Shown here one piece after another: positions 52,746 through 64,000 of a stretch of 64,000 nt of DNA. The stretch comes from Paralichthys olivaceus. Its lineage: Eukaryota > Chordata > Actinopteri > Pleuronectiformes > Paralichthyidae. The notes under the pieces are model-generated. The model was not told the origin of the DNA. It saw only the letters and a program-made list of their open reading frames with translations, and searched no databases. The position numbers and the translations under genes are program-made. Location of the stretch: contig NC_091096.1 in assembly GCF_024713975.1 (NCBI RefSeq), positions 18,698,458-18,762,457 of the forward strand, read 5' to 3'. Position 1 is the stretch's first letter. Each line of letters starts with the position of its first letter.

Positions 52746-55694
52746 TTAGAAGGCTTTCTTCTCTAGCTGGTCCAGAATGGCCTGGATCCTCTGTACAGCC
52801 TCCCTTCGGAATTGCCGGACGCTCTCCTGTCCCTGAGTCTCGACAGAGTCCAGCTCCAGCAGCTCTTTGGTCAGCAGTTCCTCCAGACACCGGTAACTCT
52901 TGTCTGTCTTTTTGCCGACAAACTCATCAACGTCTTCCTGAAGCAGCAGCACCCTGGCCATGACCTGCTGGACCTTAGCAAGGCCAGGGTTGTCGCTCAG
53001 GGGCTGAAGTCCAGCTGGGCCTGGAGCTGGAGCTTGTGAGGGTGGGGGGTCCCCTTGTGAGGGTTTAAGTTCCCCTCTCCCTGTTTTGTTGTACATTTGA
53101 GGAGGTGAACTTATTTCTGCAGGCTTTCCGTTGGGGGGATTCTGGGATGGGGTTGGCCTGGGTTTAGGTCCCACTTGTGGTGCACGCTGGTGCAGTTGGT
53201 CCTAACGCGACACAAAACAAAAGATTGTGCTTAAGAAATTTCATAATCCTCAAACTTTATAACTAAGGTTGCTTTCATGCATGCAGTCTGGACTATTTCC
53301 TGGAATTTTCCAGAGGGGATGTTTCTGAGCCCATGTGAGAATACAACAGGAAAATGTCATTGTTAGCAAGATCAGACGAGTCTCCATATTTATAGATAAT
53401 AGTATAAAGATCGCAACAAGTGTAATGTTTAATTTGACTTTATATAAATGTACAAAACATTATTCCACTCTATTTTATATCAGCCTCTCCTTCCATTTAA
53501 CTCAATTAACAAAACAAAAACATGACAGCCACAGTGAAAAAGCTGCAGACACAAACCTTGGGTTGGTATGGGGGCGGAGCGCCTGTTCCAGTCCCCGGCC
53601 ATGCTGGAGGATGTGGTGGACGGACGTGACTTCCATAGTGGTTTTGTGGAGGCTGCTGGCCTGGCTGCCATTGCTGCTGTGAGTGTCCATATGCACCAGA
53701 GTGTGCCCATGCGTCAGCCTGAGGATTGGGATGGAGAGACTGGCCTGTGGGATATGGGGAGTTTTGAGGCATTGCATGTCCACCTTCAGTATAGTGAGGG
53801 TACGGTCCAGGAGGATATCCAGGTGTCTGAGAGCAGAGACAGAACAGGTATGTAGTATTTTCAAAATGACTTTGTTTCCTCTAGGTGTAATTTTGGTTTG
53901 GAGGAAATAAACAAGCCAATTACTTTTTACCACATTAATTCGTCCACGGATACACAGTCAGAGAAACGTAATGTCACTTTTGGCACCTCCCTTGCTACTT
54001 GTGTTTAAATGAACTCACCCCTTGACAGTGTGGACCAGCATAGTGATGATGTTGGTGTTGAGCGTGGGGCTGCCCAGACGGCCCACTGCCCTGCTCTGCT
54101 GGACAGCCCTGGTTAGGATAAGGACTTGGAGCTGGTCTCTGAGGGTCAGCACAGTAGAAAGGGTTGGACGGGTGGAAACCACTTGTTGAATACTGACTCT
54201 GCTGTGGGCTGTAGACACCATGGCCGTTTGGATAACCTCCAGGCATCACCTAAATGAAAAGCATGTGAGGAGAGAATTAATAAAGACTGTACTATTCAGA
54301 CTATTGACCTGATTCTGAATAAGACATTATTTTGATGACTAGTCTAAGTCCCTATATCAAATATGCCTATTTGGACTTGGCTGTTTGCTTTGCCTATAGT
54401 GACCTGCAGTAATTGCGCCACAGCAAATAAAGAGCGACTGCAGGACTCAGCCTGCAGAACCTTGAACTGTAGTTTGAGTTTTCGTTCCTGATGTTGTGAA
54501 CATACTGTTGTTATGATGGACACTGTTACATGGATGAGTCCCAGCCTAAAATCCCATTAATGTTACAGAGCGTAGTCCATTCATGACTCATGCCTACATT
54601 ACTTGCTTCTCCTTGTTCACACTCAAAGGCAGGGCATGGGTCATCTCATCAGGTTGATGTTGCAAAATGCTTTGTGATTGAGACATAAATGATCTTTATC
54701 TATATACAGTCTATGTACAGTTTTGCCACTCACACACACATTCATACAAAATGCTGTTTACATGGCAGTGTCCCGTTCAAACTGTTGTCTTAATCAGGTT
54801 AATATGAGAACACTAGTAAATGTGTGTAGTGATGTAACAAGTCGAGCTGAGGGAAAGGTGAGGGCACTTAGGAGACTTAAGCTAATGCGTAGATGTATTC
54901 TAGGTTGGGTTACAGCATGAGCTTCACCTGTGGGTTGTACTGGGGCTGAACCTCTGATCCCGACGGATAGGTGTTTGCATAGTGTCCTGTGGAATGAGAC
55001 TGAGGATACCAGTAGTGGGATGGGTAGCCTGGGTACTGAGGAGCGTCCTGTGAACACAGAGCATCGCAGAGAGAGGGTTGGACTAGTTATTCAAAGAAGA
55101 GGACTGTTTAAAGCAGCAGGGATTCTATCTGATCTGTGTTTCCTGGTGCAAGCTGGCAAACAGGAAACTGTAAAACATTCACAAACTGAGTAAACAGTGG
55201 CACTGATTCATTCATGACTCGCTCAGGCAGTTTGGGCTAAAGCAGATAAAAACCCGTGCAGCTAACCACAGCGAGGGCCGTGTGGAACAACAGAGGGAAG
55301 ACAGAAGACAGCCCGCTGCTAAAACAAGCCGTGTGTGTTTTACAACCACCGAGACACTTGTCGGGCCATCAGCGCTGTTGTCACGTCAGGATAAACGTGA
55401 CAAACTCGGGCAACAGGGCAACGGCAACTATTATATAATGCCAGCTAGCTCCGTTAGCTGTCGGGCTAGCACGGACAAACACGGACAAACACGGAAGCTA
55501 GCTGGGTAAAGAAATGCATTTGTGTACAAACTCGGGTCATTTTTATTTGAATTAAACACAGCGATCACACCTTGGGGGGGTTATCTCGCCCGTGTCCTCT
55601 CACTCACCATTGTGTTATTCCAGTTATGGTTTCCCGAGTCACCAGTCGAGGGCCAGCCAGACTTCAGATCCGACTGCGTCTGATGATGATGCAT
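52746..55694 (-). CDS. bag4: BAG family molecular chaperone regulator 4
   Basis: Co-chaperone (silencer of death domains) that binds the Hsc70/Hsp70 ATPase domain and death receptors. Five coding exons: 55608-55694, 54928-55047, 54019-54249, 53557-53826 and 52746-53201, all phase 0 and totalling 387 aa (human 457). The N-terminal 300 residues are a disordered Pro/Gln/Tyr/His-rich region (YPSHYWYPQSHST, QHQHHHYAGPH). The C-terminal BAG domain reads VLLLQEDVDEFVGKKTDKSY, then LEELLTKELLELDSVET and VRQFRREAVQRIQAIL. The start begins MHHHQTQSD and lacks the glycine-rich N terminus of mammals. It is divergently paired with lsm1. Confidence 0.94.
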
Positions 55695-56488
55695 CGGCTA
55701 AGCGCGCTCCGTCCTGTCACCTGCCATAGCACAAACAAACCCTGACTCTTGTCACTTCTCTGCGCAGACTCTGGGTCCGACCTGTTCACACCGGCGGTGT
55801 TTTGTTCTCCACACGGGCGCCGATCGCTTGATTGCAATCAGGAAATGATTGAATGACGCCAGGAGCTCGGAAAACTAGCTGCCTTCTCTTTAAGGAGCCG
55901 CACGAGCCAGAGTGAGGAGGTCTCACTCTGTCGCTATTTTCACGGCACTGAAAACATCTGAGGAGTGAGAGGCGCCAGGTTGTGCTGCCATTTTGTTGCT
56001 CACACTGCACAGACAAAACATGATGCACTGACTTATTATACGTAGGTTATAAAGCGTGCGTGTGTAATGGTATAATTTTTGATGATTTATGACGACACAA
56101 GCAAGTTGCCTCGCTCTTCTGACGCGGTCACTGTCTCCTGTTCATAGATGATCTCTGGTGCCGCATGTGCGTCACTACATGCTAATAGCCAATAGGAAAA
56201 ACGTCGTTCATTTATAATATTTCCGCAATAAAAACTAATAATCTCGCGTTCTGAACTATTCTTCTTTTGTGTCACATCTATTAAGACGTTTATTTTCAAA
56301 ACGGGTTCAGTAAAAGTTCAGGAACAGGAAGTTTTTCCAGCGCGCACAGGGTTAAACGTGGACCGGAAGTGTATCCCAGGCTTCTATAAAGACACTTCCG
56401 GTGCTGTTGTTGAAAGAAACACACTTTGAAACATTCATGGCTTAAAGTCACACAGAGACACCACGACGCAGACAAACAGCAGCACAAG
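55695..56488. promoter_or_regulatory. Shared bag4/lsm1 bidirectional promoter region
   Basis: About 0.8 kb separates the two start codons. On the lsm1 side are two ETS-type sites in opposite orientation, ACCGGAAGT at 56362-56370 and ACTTCCGGT at 56394-56402, with a CTATAAAG element between them. On the bag4 side the sequence is GC-rich. Human BAG4 and LSM1 are also head to head. Confidence 0.65.
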
Positions 56489-59291
56489 ATGAACTACGTA
56501 CCGGGGACGGCCAGCCTCATAGACGACATCGACAGTGAGTAGCAGAGGAAGGAGGAACCAGAGCTGCTTCACTGAGGAAGTGGTTTCTGTGGCATCGTGT
56601 CTGACTCTGGATCAGCCGTGTGTCCATACTAATAATAAACATGTCTGTGTCCTGCAGAGAAGCACCTGGTGCTGCTCAGAGATGGGAGGACACTGATCGG
56701 GTTCCTTAGAAGCATTGATCAGTTTGGTACTTGTCGTTTTTTTTTATCTCCCACTTGTTTCTCCTCATCGCCAGAACACAAATCAGCTACACCTTCTACG
56801 TGTGCATCTGGTCATCACCATCTGATGTTTGGTTTTTTTGTGTCTTAAACTCATCTGTATTTCTCTTGTCTCCCGCAGCCAATTTAGTTTTCCACCAGAC
56901 AGTTGAGCGCATCCACGTGGGAAAGAAATTTGGTGACATCCCGAGAGGAATATTCATAGTTAGAGGAGAGAATGTGGTCCTGCTGGGAGAGATAGTAAGT
57001 GTGTCTGTCTATAGTTGTGTGCTCCAATTCTGGTCAAATACAATAACTGTGAGGACAAAGACTTGTTTTCTGGTTAGAATTAGGTGTAGGGTTAGGCATT
57101 TAGTTGTGATGGTTAGGATCTGGGGAATGCATGTCTGAGTGCCCTCACAACTATAGAGGCGTGTGTCTGTGTGTCCACAGCCTTCACTCAGGTGCTAATA
57201 TCAGACTCTAAACTCGAAGGTACAGTGTGTAGAATTTTGTGATATCTAGTGAACACCCCTCACCTCACCCTCTCCTTCCAAACATTAAAAAGAACCTTTG
57301 GTAGCCTTTAATTGTCATAAAAACTCAAAAGGTGTTTAGTTTGTCCAGTCTGGACTAATGTAAAAAACATGGCGGCCTCCATAGAGAGGGTCCCCTCGAT
57401 GTAAATATAAAGTATTTAAATATAAAGGGCCTTTTCTGGGGTAAAGAAAACTACTTTTCATACAATTTAGATGAAATAACTAGTGAAAACATCATGAGGA
57501 TTATTCTACATTAAGTTTCTGCCAATAGTTCCCTTTCACCGAAATCTTTCACACTGGACCTATAACAAAAATAATAAATAATCTGATGATTATCAACATG
57601 GACTGATATGAATAGATTTTTAAATAATTTTGGCCATATTGTCCAGCCATAGAATATGGTGAGTAATTACCTCTACTGTACTATCAGTCATGTTGTTGTC
57701 ATTCACAGGTCACAGTAAGTTCATAATACTGAGTCTTGAAGAGTCTTGAACGTGTGTTAAAGAGTGCACAGAAATTTTAAGTCCTACAATTATGCTTTTG
57801 ATTATACTTCTGATATTATTATTCCAATAGCTTGTTGGGTTAGGGGTTGGGTTAATGAACTCAGCTCTTTAACCAAAGTTAACTTTGATTCATATGTATT
57901 TTATGCATTTTACCAAAGGAGGTTATGTTTTCATCTGGATTTGTTTGTTAGGAGGATTACGCAAATACTACTCCACTGATTTCCAAGAAATGTTGTGGAG
58001 AGACAGGGCATAACCCAAGGGAGAGTCTATTATTTTTGATGCAGATCTGGATCAGGAGGCAGATCCAGGACTTTCATGGATGTTGATGGACACCATCAGG
58101 CATGTTTAGGGGACTGATATTCATGAGTGTGTAAAATTTGTTGCAGATCCAAATAAAAATTCACTTGATCCAAATAAAAAAAATGGACCTAGTGAATTAA
58201 AATTTGGTTTCATAAAGGAACTGTTGGGCCTTGGCAGAGGTAGGCTCTGCTTAGTGTCATTCTGCTGCAGTTAATGACTAGAATTACTGAGGAAAGCTCA
58301 TATGAGGTCTAATTAATTCCATCTTGAGTTTATCTATAAAATGCTGAACATATAGCACAGTTAAAGGTATGTGAAACCTATTGATTAACCACTTACACAC
58401 TCTCTCATCACAATAAAAACACAATTTAAGCCCATAGATTTGATTTGTGTCATATGTGCATGAATTGAAGCTGGCATGTTGCAGGCACATTTAAGTGACG
58501 GTGTAGAACCTTCAGCCAACACAAAACATGACTCGTAAACCAAGTAACTACATGTAACTGTAAACGTACACCATGCAGACACCAAGCAGCAGAGTATAGT
58601 ATTTAATGTTATGCAAGGATGAAATGCAAAGAAGTTGCAGGCATCAAAGAATGGGAGAATGTGATACACATGTGTAGCACAGACAAAGCATCAGTGCACT
58701 GCTCAGTGCTTCAGAGGATCTACTGGGCTTTTCAAGGGAATTGAGTCTGTAAGCAGGGAGAGCAGCGCAGGTTTGTTTTAAAATGACATAGTGAGATGTT
58801 GAATGATCAGGTCAAGAGTGACAAGTCTATATCCACAGGACACTATTTGAATACTGTATGTTGGAAAGGTCCTTGTGATAAAACCCCAAAAGGAAGTTTC
58901 CATGAGAATTTGAACAGGCCACAACACTTAGGTCACTACTAATACCATTACTGTGTCCTAAACAGTATAAATGAACAGCAGATCAACACATAAAACAGTT
59001 TGTGTACTACCTCACTAGATGTACCTCACATAATTAAGTGTATTTGTGGTTAATGTCCATAATATTTTGTGAGTTTGTTACAAGCCTTGAGGAGGTGTGA
59101 CATGGTCTGTGTCTCTGCAGGATGTGGATAAACCCTGCGACACAGTCCTGCAGCAGGTTTCCATCGAGGAGATTTTGGAGGAGCAGCGGTTGCAGCAACA
59201 AGCCAAACAGGAGACGGAGAAAGTCAAAATGCAGGTCCTGAAGGACCGAGGCCTTTCCGTACCCAAAGCTGACAACTTGGACGAATATTAA
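56489..59291 (+). CDS. lsm1: U6 snRNA-associated Sm-like protein LSm1
   Basis: Subunit of the cytoplasmic Lsm1-7 ring, which with Pat1 promotes mRNA decapping in P-bodies. Four exons: 56489-56534, 56658-56726, 56879-56994 and 59121-59291, giving 133 aa, the same as human. The Sm1 motif HLVLLRDGRTLIGFLRSIDQ and Sm2 motif FIVRGENVVLLGEI are present. The C-terminal helix has QVSIEEILEEQR, and the protein ends LDEY. MNYVPGTASLIDDID is nearly identical to human. Intron 3 (about 2.1 kb) carries two repeats. Confidence 0.98.
57213..57562 (-). mobile_element. MITE-like repeat, copy 2 (lsm1 intron 3)
   Basis: Opposite-orientation copy of the element at 35238-35613, with the same inverted ends (AGTGTGTAGAATTTTG at the left, 'cacactggacct' at the right) and interior phrase 'actagtgaaaacatca'. 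Differences between the copies indicate an old insertion. Confidence 0.75.
57910..58245 (+). repeat. Fish interspersed repeat family 2, copy 3 (lsm1 intron 3)
   Basis: The best preserved of three copies: 'aggaggttatgttttcatc', 'ttgttaggaggattacgcaa', 'tactccactgatttcc', 'tggatcaggaggcagatcca'. No coding frame. Confidence 0.6.
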
Positions 59292-61144
59292 CAGCCTCCT
59301 TCGTTTCTTTTTTTTTTTTTCACGAGCCAGTTTCTCAGTTTGTATGGGACTCATAAGTTTTATTTTGAGAGAGCATGACGGTGTGTTATTTTTTTTTTTT
59401 TATGTGTACATGGCTACATCATGTCGGGCCGAATTCCTGTAGTGTACTGTATGAATTTAATTTGAATCAGTAAGAGGAAAAAGAAAAATGTGTTGGGTGC
59501 TCTCAGTTTTGCAGATCATGTGGGCAAAACGATAGATCCATGTGTTGGATCACTCTGTTGACAAGTAAGCAATTATTTTACATTTTACAGCAGCACTTTC
59601 TATCCATGAAATGGTAAATTTTTTGATTTGGAGATCCACAAAAGAAATTCTTGCTGTGCTCCATTAAAGAGTTCAGTTTTTCTTTATGGAGGATCTGCTT
59701 GGGAAAAAATTTGTGTCCACATTTTTTTCATCACCGTGTAGCAACATTCAGTTTCACTCACTGTTGTGTTGAATGTTTCACAATCAAAGGCTGTAATATT
59801 CAGATAAATGTGTGTCCTCAGCAGACAGTGACCCTGCGTCATCAGGCCGACCACAGAGCTGCAACAAACTTCAGACTGATCCTCATTCATTTATTAGCAG
59901 AGAGGACATCATTCATTTTGATTTGATTCAGTTAAGGCAGGAGGCAGATCCGTGCATCATGTCCTGTTTATAGAGATAAGAGTGGGGCAGGAGTAATCAA
60001 CCCCATCTGCTTTCATCAGTCAATAACAAGCGTGTTAATTGTTTGGTTGGACTCAATGAGTTCATATAAATCAGTCTCTGCTGGGTGGAGGTGATCAGGC
60101 CTGTAGGTGATGATGCTGAGCGAAACTCTGCTCACGTGGTACCACCAATATTCAATGCATGTTGGGTTTTTTCACTTTGATCAGTGTTCAGCATCACTGA
60201 GATGTCAAGTTTTATAAAGTTATAAAACAATTTCCTTTGCTAAACTTCAAAATAAAAGTCATGCCTTAGGGAAACTACAGCTGGACCTGGTCCTACACGT
60301 CGAGGAATGTATGGGAAGCAGGGCTTGACTATCTTTAACTTTAATCACCCTTAATATATTTTTTATTAAAAATTGAGTTAATCAGATATGTCTAAAATGA
60401 ATAGTACAAGGTAAAAGTAAAACTCTAATTGTACCCTCAAATAGACATATACAAAACACTTTGTAAGACACAAAGGAAGCACAGTTACATGTTAATGGTA
60501 ATGTACATTAACATGTAACTGTCAAACTCAGTGACCTGTAGAAAAAATGAAAAAGTCTGTTCCTCTATGTGAGGTTTCTAATCGTTTGTGAAGAAAAAAA
60601 AGGCTTCTTAACAGTGCGATCCTCAATTCTGTGAAAAATACAATGGAGCTGCAAATCGATTATATGATTGGAAGAAAATCTGCAACTATTTTGTCACTTT
60701 ATTGAATTTTCACCAAAAGAAAATCTTGCTTTTTATCAAAAGTGATGAATTTCTGTTTTTCCTGTCATCTGATAGCAATTTTAATATTTTGTTATTTTTT
60801 CAGATGCATCTGTGAATCTTCTGGATTAAAAAGAAAATTTTCAACATTTCCTGACATAGGGGAACAATCAAGGAAATAAAATAAATTAACCATAATGAAG
60901 ACTATAATTTTACAAATAGGTTCTTATTAAATATATGTGTGGAAATCTGACCACTAGAGGGCGACTTTACCTAATGCTTATTCCCCACCTTGGCTACTAT
61001 GTTCACAGAAAGAATGTGCATGTATGTGATTTAACACGACACGAGTCTCACACACATTTATATCTATCAATAATGGAATGAACTGTTTTGCTGCTTGATT
61101 AAACTGGAACATCTTTGGTGGATTTTACGCTCATAGTCTTCTGC
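59292..61144. other. lsm1 3' UTR and intergenic region
   Basis: No exon seen. AT-rich, with T runs at 59310-59321 and 59391-59401 and several possible polyadenylation signals (for example ATTAAA near 59664). Short open frames are not supported. Confidence 0.5.
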
Positions 61145-61718
61145 TGTGTCTATTATAAAGTAGCGGTAGTTTTATTTGCTGCCGCACAACTTCTGGTGGA
61201 GTCGCTCGGGTCTGTGGCTTGACGCAGCTGTGCCAGAGAGGCCCTGCCCACTTGGATTACGCACAGACCAGGGAGGGAGGGAGGGTGTGCGCGCTGCCGC
61301 TGATGTCCTCTCTCTGGTGCACTCAGCCAACCCCTGCTGTTGTGATGTGAAGCTGGCTGTATCCTGCTGTAAAGAATCCGCTGAGAGGAGCCCCGGTTCT
61401 GCAATCGGTGCCTCCAGAAACTTAATGATTCCCCGCATCGGAGAGGTCCAGCACCCGAATTACGCATGGAACGGTTGCGGGGGGATTGGAGTAGAAATGC
61501 AGCGCCGCACTTCCAGCCCGCAACAAGAAGAACAGTGCCCAGTTTACATTGCAAGCAAATCTATGACATCCTGTTTTATCAGTTACGACTTTGATACCAG
61601 TGAGGTTTGCTCGGGTACCGACGAGGAGTGAAGAGGATACGCACGGCACCCAAACTGAAGGACGCTGCTGTTTTTTTCGCACCAGAAAACCGAAATCCCC
61701 TGCATTTAAATTTTTTTG
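61145..61718 (+). promoter_or_regulatory. GRK gene promoter / 5' UTR
   Basis: GC-rich sequence directly upstream of the GRK start codon, consistent with a 5' UTR and a CpG-type promoter. It contains a long upstream open frame, 61176-61631 (151 codons), which ends 87 bases before the GRK ATG. The transcription start was not located. Confidence 0.5.
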
Positions 61719-61770
61719 ATGGAGCTGGAGAACATAGTAGCCAACACTGTACTGCTTAAAGCGAGAGAGG
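61719..61770 (+). CDS. G protein-coupled receptor kinase, GRK4/5/6 subfamily, exon 1
   Basis: The ATG at 61719 begins MELENIVANTVLLKARE and meets the donor GTAAGT at 61771 in phase 1. The sequence is identical to the N-terminal receptor-binding helix of GRK5 and GRK6; GRK4 differs. The full kinase phosphorylates activated receptors at the plasma membrane. The rest of the gene lies to the right of the window, so grk5, grk5l and grk6 cannot be told apart. Confidence 0.93.
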
Positions 61771-62115
61771 GTAAGTTGACACATAAAGGAGTTGAGTGTA
61801 AATAGTGGGTATGTAGGCCTGGCTGTGGCACATTTTGCGCACAGCAGTGTGCAGCAGAAAAGGAGGGAATGGTCGTATAATGATGACCTGCACTGTAGGT
61901 AGGAAGCCTGCGGACTGTAGGGCTCAGCACAGCAGGTAAATCCTACACATGCAACGGGAAGAACAAGTCTTGTGCAATAATACTGAAAGGGCCACATCAA
62001 CACACTGGTCACTGGTCGTCTTGTGATCGAGTTGAACCTGAGATCAGTGGATTATTTTATTCACACTGATTCTGACAGCTCGTCTGCGTTTTCCCACATA
62101 TGAAAGATTGAGAGA

Positions 62116-62151
<36 letters not shown>

Positions 62152-64000
62152 TAGGGGTGGGGGGTCTGCCTTCCACATCCGCTTTCGCTGTCTGTGCAAA
62201 TGAATGCGCTCTTTCGCAATATTATACATGCTGAGGCACACACACAGGAGCAGGGGATAACTTCTGTCTGGAGAGGGGGGGATGAACGAGCTGGCACATG
62301 AAGGTTGATTCTGGTGACGTGACTGCTGTGCATGGGGCCTGCACAGAGACAGACTGTGGCTCCACCAGTGATATACTAATGTGTGAGAAAAAGGCCCAAT
62401 CATTCATGTCTGACAATAGAGTGTAATATAAGGTATATCGTGTCATTAATGGCTGTGTGTGATTGCTTTAGGGGGGTAGGGTTGTGCAAAGGGCATGAGG
62501 AAGGCCTGCAGGTAAACATCATGCAATCTGACTCCATGATTGTCTCGCATGAATGGGAATCATTCACTGTGGGTTGTGCAGCCTCTTCAATTTCACTTTT
62601 GAGGGATTGTCAGCAGTTTGGTGATGCATTAAAAATGAAACGGTAACTGTCACCTCAAGCAAAGCTGTTTCATGTTTGCATGAACCAGGCTGTAAAAAAA
62701 TGATCAGATGTGTTCCCAGCAGTGGAACACTAGGGCTTTTCTAAATCAGTGGCCATAAAGGGGCCATCATTTACATAGAGAGGCCAATTATATGTTCAAC
62801 ATACATTGGCAATTCCTGATTCAGTAAGCTGCACATTTAAGTCATTCCTTGTTTAGTGTTAGCTAGTTAACTTCACACACATCATTGAATTTATTTTCAA
62901 AATTGCTCCTCGTTCAAGCAAGTTGTGCACTTCGTGAAAAGCTTAGTTATTATTGTTACTAAGTGACTAGGTTTTTTAAAAACTACTGCCCTGCCCCTGG
63001 ATCCACATCGGGATATCCCCTTATATTAAGTTAACTGCAAACTATCCAGGGGAAGAAAAATAAGATGACAAAAATAGTCATCTAATTTCCCTCTTAACAG
63101 AGAAAATGCTCATCTAGGAGTGAAAGGGCTTTTTTTTAATGTGACCCAGTAAGAACAACATCCCAGCATTTGTTCTTCTTTGAAACTCTGTGCTGCATTC
63201 TTAAATCTTTTTTAGTCTTTAAAGTCTAAGGGACTCAGTTTTGTGCCGTATCAAACATGCACACACGCTCTCTCATAAGTGCATACAAGAGTTTCGTTGC
63301 ATGCAGCATGTGGTTTCATATGGCAACCGTCTCTGTGGAGTTGCAAGGTGACGCAGAAGAAGACAGAGCGCTGCTGGCACACTGTTCCATTTATCTCCCA
63401 ACGATGACATGTTCGGAGTGTACACAGAGGGCAGAGAGAGTTCCATGGGAAATAATGGGATAATCAAGTGAAACAGGAAGCTGACATGCTGTCAAAACCC
63501 TTTTCCGTAGGATGCATTTTGCCTTCGCATCAGCCTGGACATTTGTTTCGTGGGAGCAGAGCACGACGGGTCGGGTGAATTAAGCTTCATGAATTAATAA
63601 GAGCAGTTAATGACCCATGACAGATCTTGCTTGTCCCCAGCTGCTCCATTGGTGCTCATCCAGCCCCGGCCCCGACTGTGTGGGAGAGTGAAAGGCCTTT
63701 TTACAGTTTCACATTAAGGCATGAGATGGTTCTTTGAGTTAATAGCTGAAGGACGACTTTCACCGCAGTTTGATCAATGGCCCCTGCGATTGCAGCCACG
63801 TGAGACTGATTCAACAGTTGAGTTTAGGTCCATTGCAGTTTGCACATTGAAATATGTCACAGCGTGTGAGCGTGTTCCTGGTCATGTTCGTTAACTGTCT
63901 GAATCATGGGAGGTTTTATCTCGCAGTGCCCAGTGCCAAAGGCTGCACACATCCCTGGTGCTTGCTCGTCCATGTCTCGCTCATGTGAATGACAGAGTAC
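61771..64000 (+). other. GRK intron 1 (continues beyond the window)
   Basis: No second exon (expected to start GGGKRKGKSKKW) was found in this stretch. A GA-rich microsatellite lies at 62112-62150. Otherwise unremarkable; open frames are unsupported. Confidence 0.6.
62112..62150. repeat. (GA)n microsatellite
   Basis: Simple GA repeat of about 35 bp with minor interruptions, in the first intron of the GRK gene. Confidence 0.9.

Overview
The window is vertebrate nuclear DNA from a teleost, most likely a spiny-rayed (neoteleost) fish. Genes are split by short GT-AG introns, microsatellites and fish-type interspersed repeats are common, and every recognisable protein is closest to vertebrate families. 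Splice sites were read by eye. For each multi-exon gene the exon phases were checked to join, and the coding lengths come out divisible by three.

Left half, about 1-38.1 kb: rorb (+), trpm6 (-), a c9orf40 homologue (-) and carnmt1 (-), in the same order and orientation as human 9q21.13. rorb (ROR-beta nuclear receptor) and trpm6 (magnesium channel fused to an alpha-kinase, 39 coding exons, 1950 aa) converge tail to tail. A Tc1/mariner copy, MITE-like elements and two diffuse fish repeat families sit in introns and intergenic DNA.

Middle, about 38.9-46.4 kb: a tandem exon array that I could not match to a named gene. Two duplicated 5' exons are followed by four copies of a unit of about 1.17-1.19 kb. 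Each unit carries three phase-compatible exons, the last encoding a diverged first half of a TCF/LEF-type HMG box. One exon with the second half of the HMG box and a short basic-tail exon follow. Exon d differs between copies far more than the surrounding introns, and nearly always by amino-acid replacement. This is the best candidate for something undescribed. A 677-bp LINE-derived retroelement with a target-site duplication lies just downstream.

Right half, about 46.6-64 kb: a secreted serpin of alpha-1-antitrypsin type (-), a DUSP26-like phosphatase (-), bag4 (-) and lsm1 (+) head to head (as in human 8p11), then the first coding exon of a GRK4/5/6-subfamily kinase (+). The array therefore sits between a block matching human 9q21 and one matching human 8p11-p12. 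The genes have no shared pathway; the linkage is syntenic, not operonic. No rRNA, tRNA, CRISPR array, virus-like element or LTR element was recognised.
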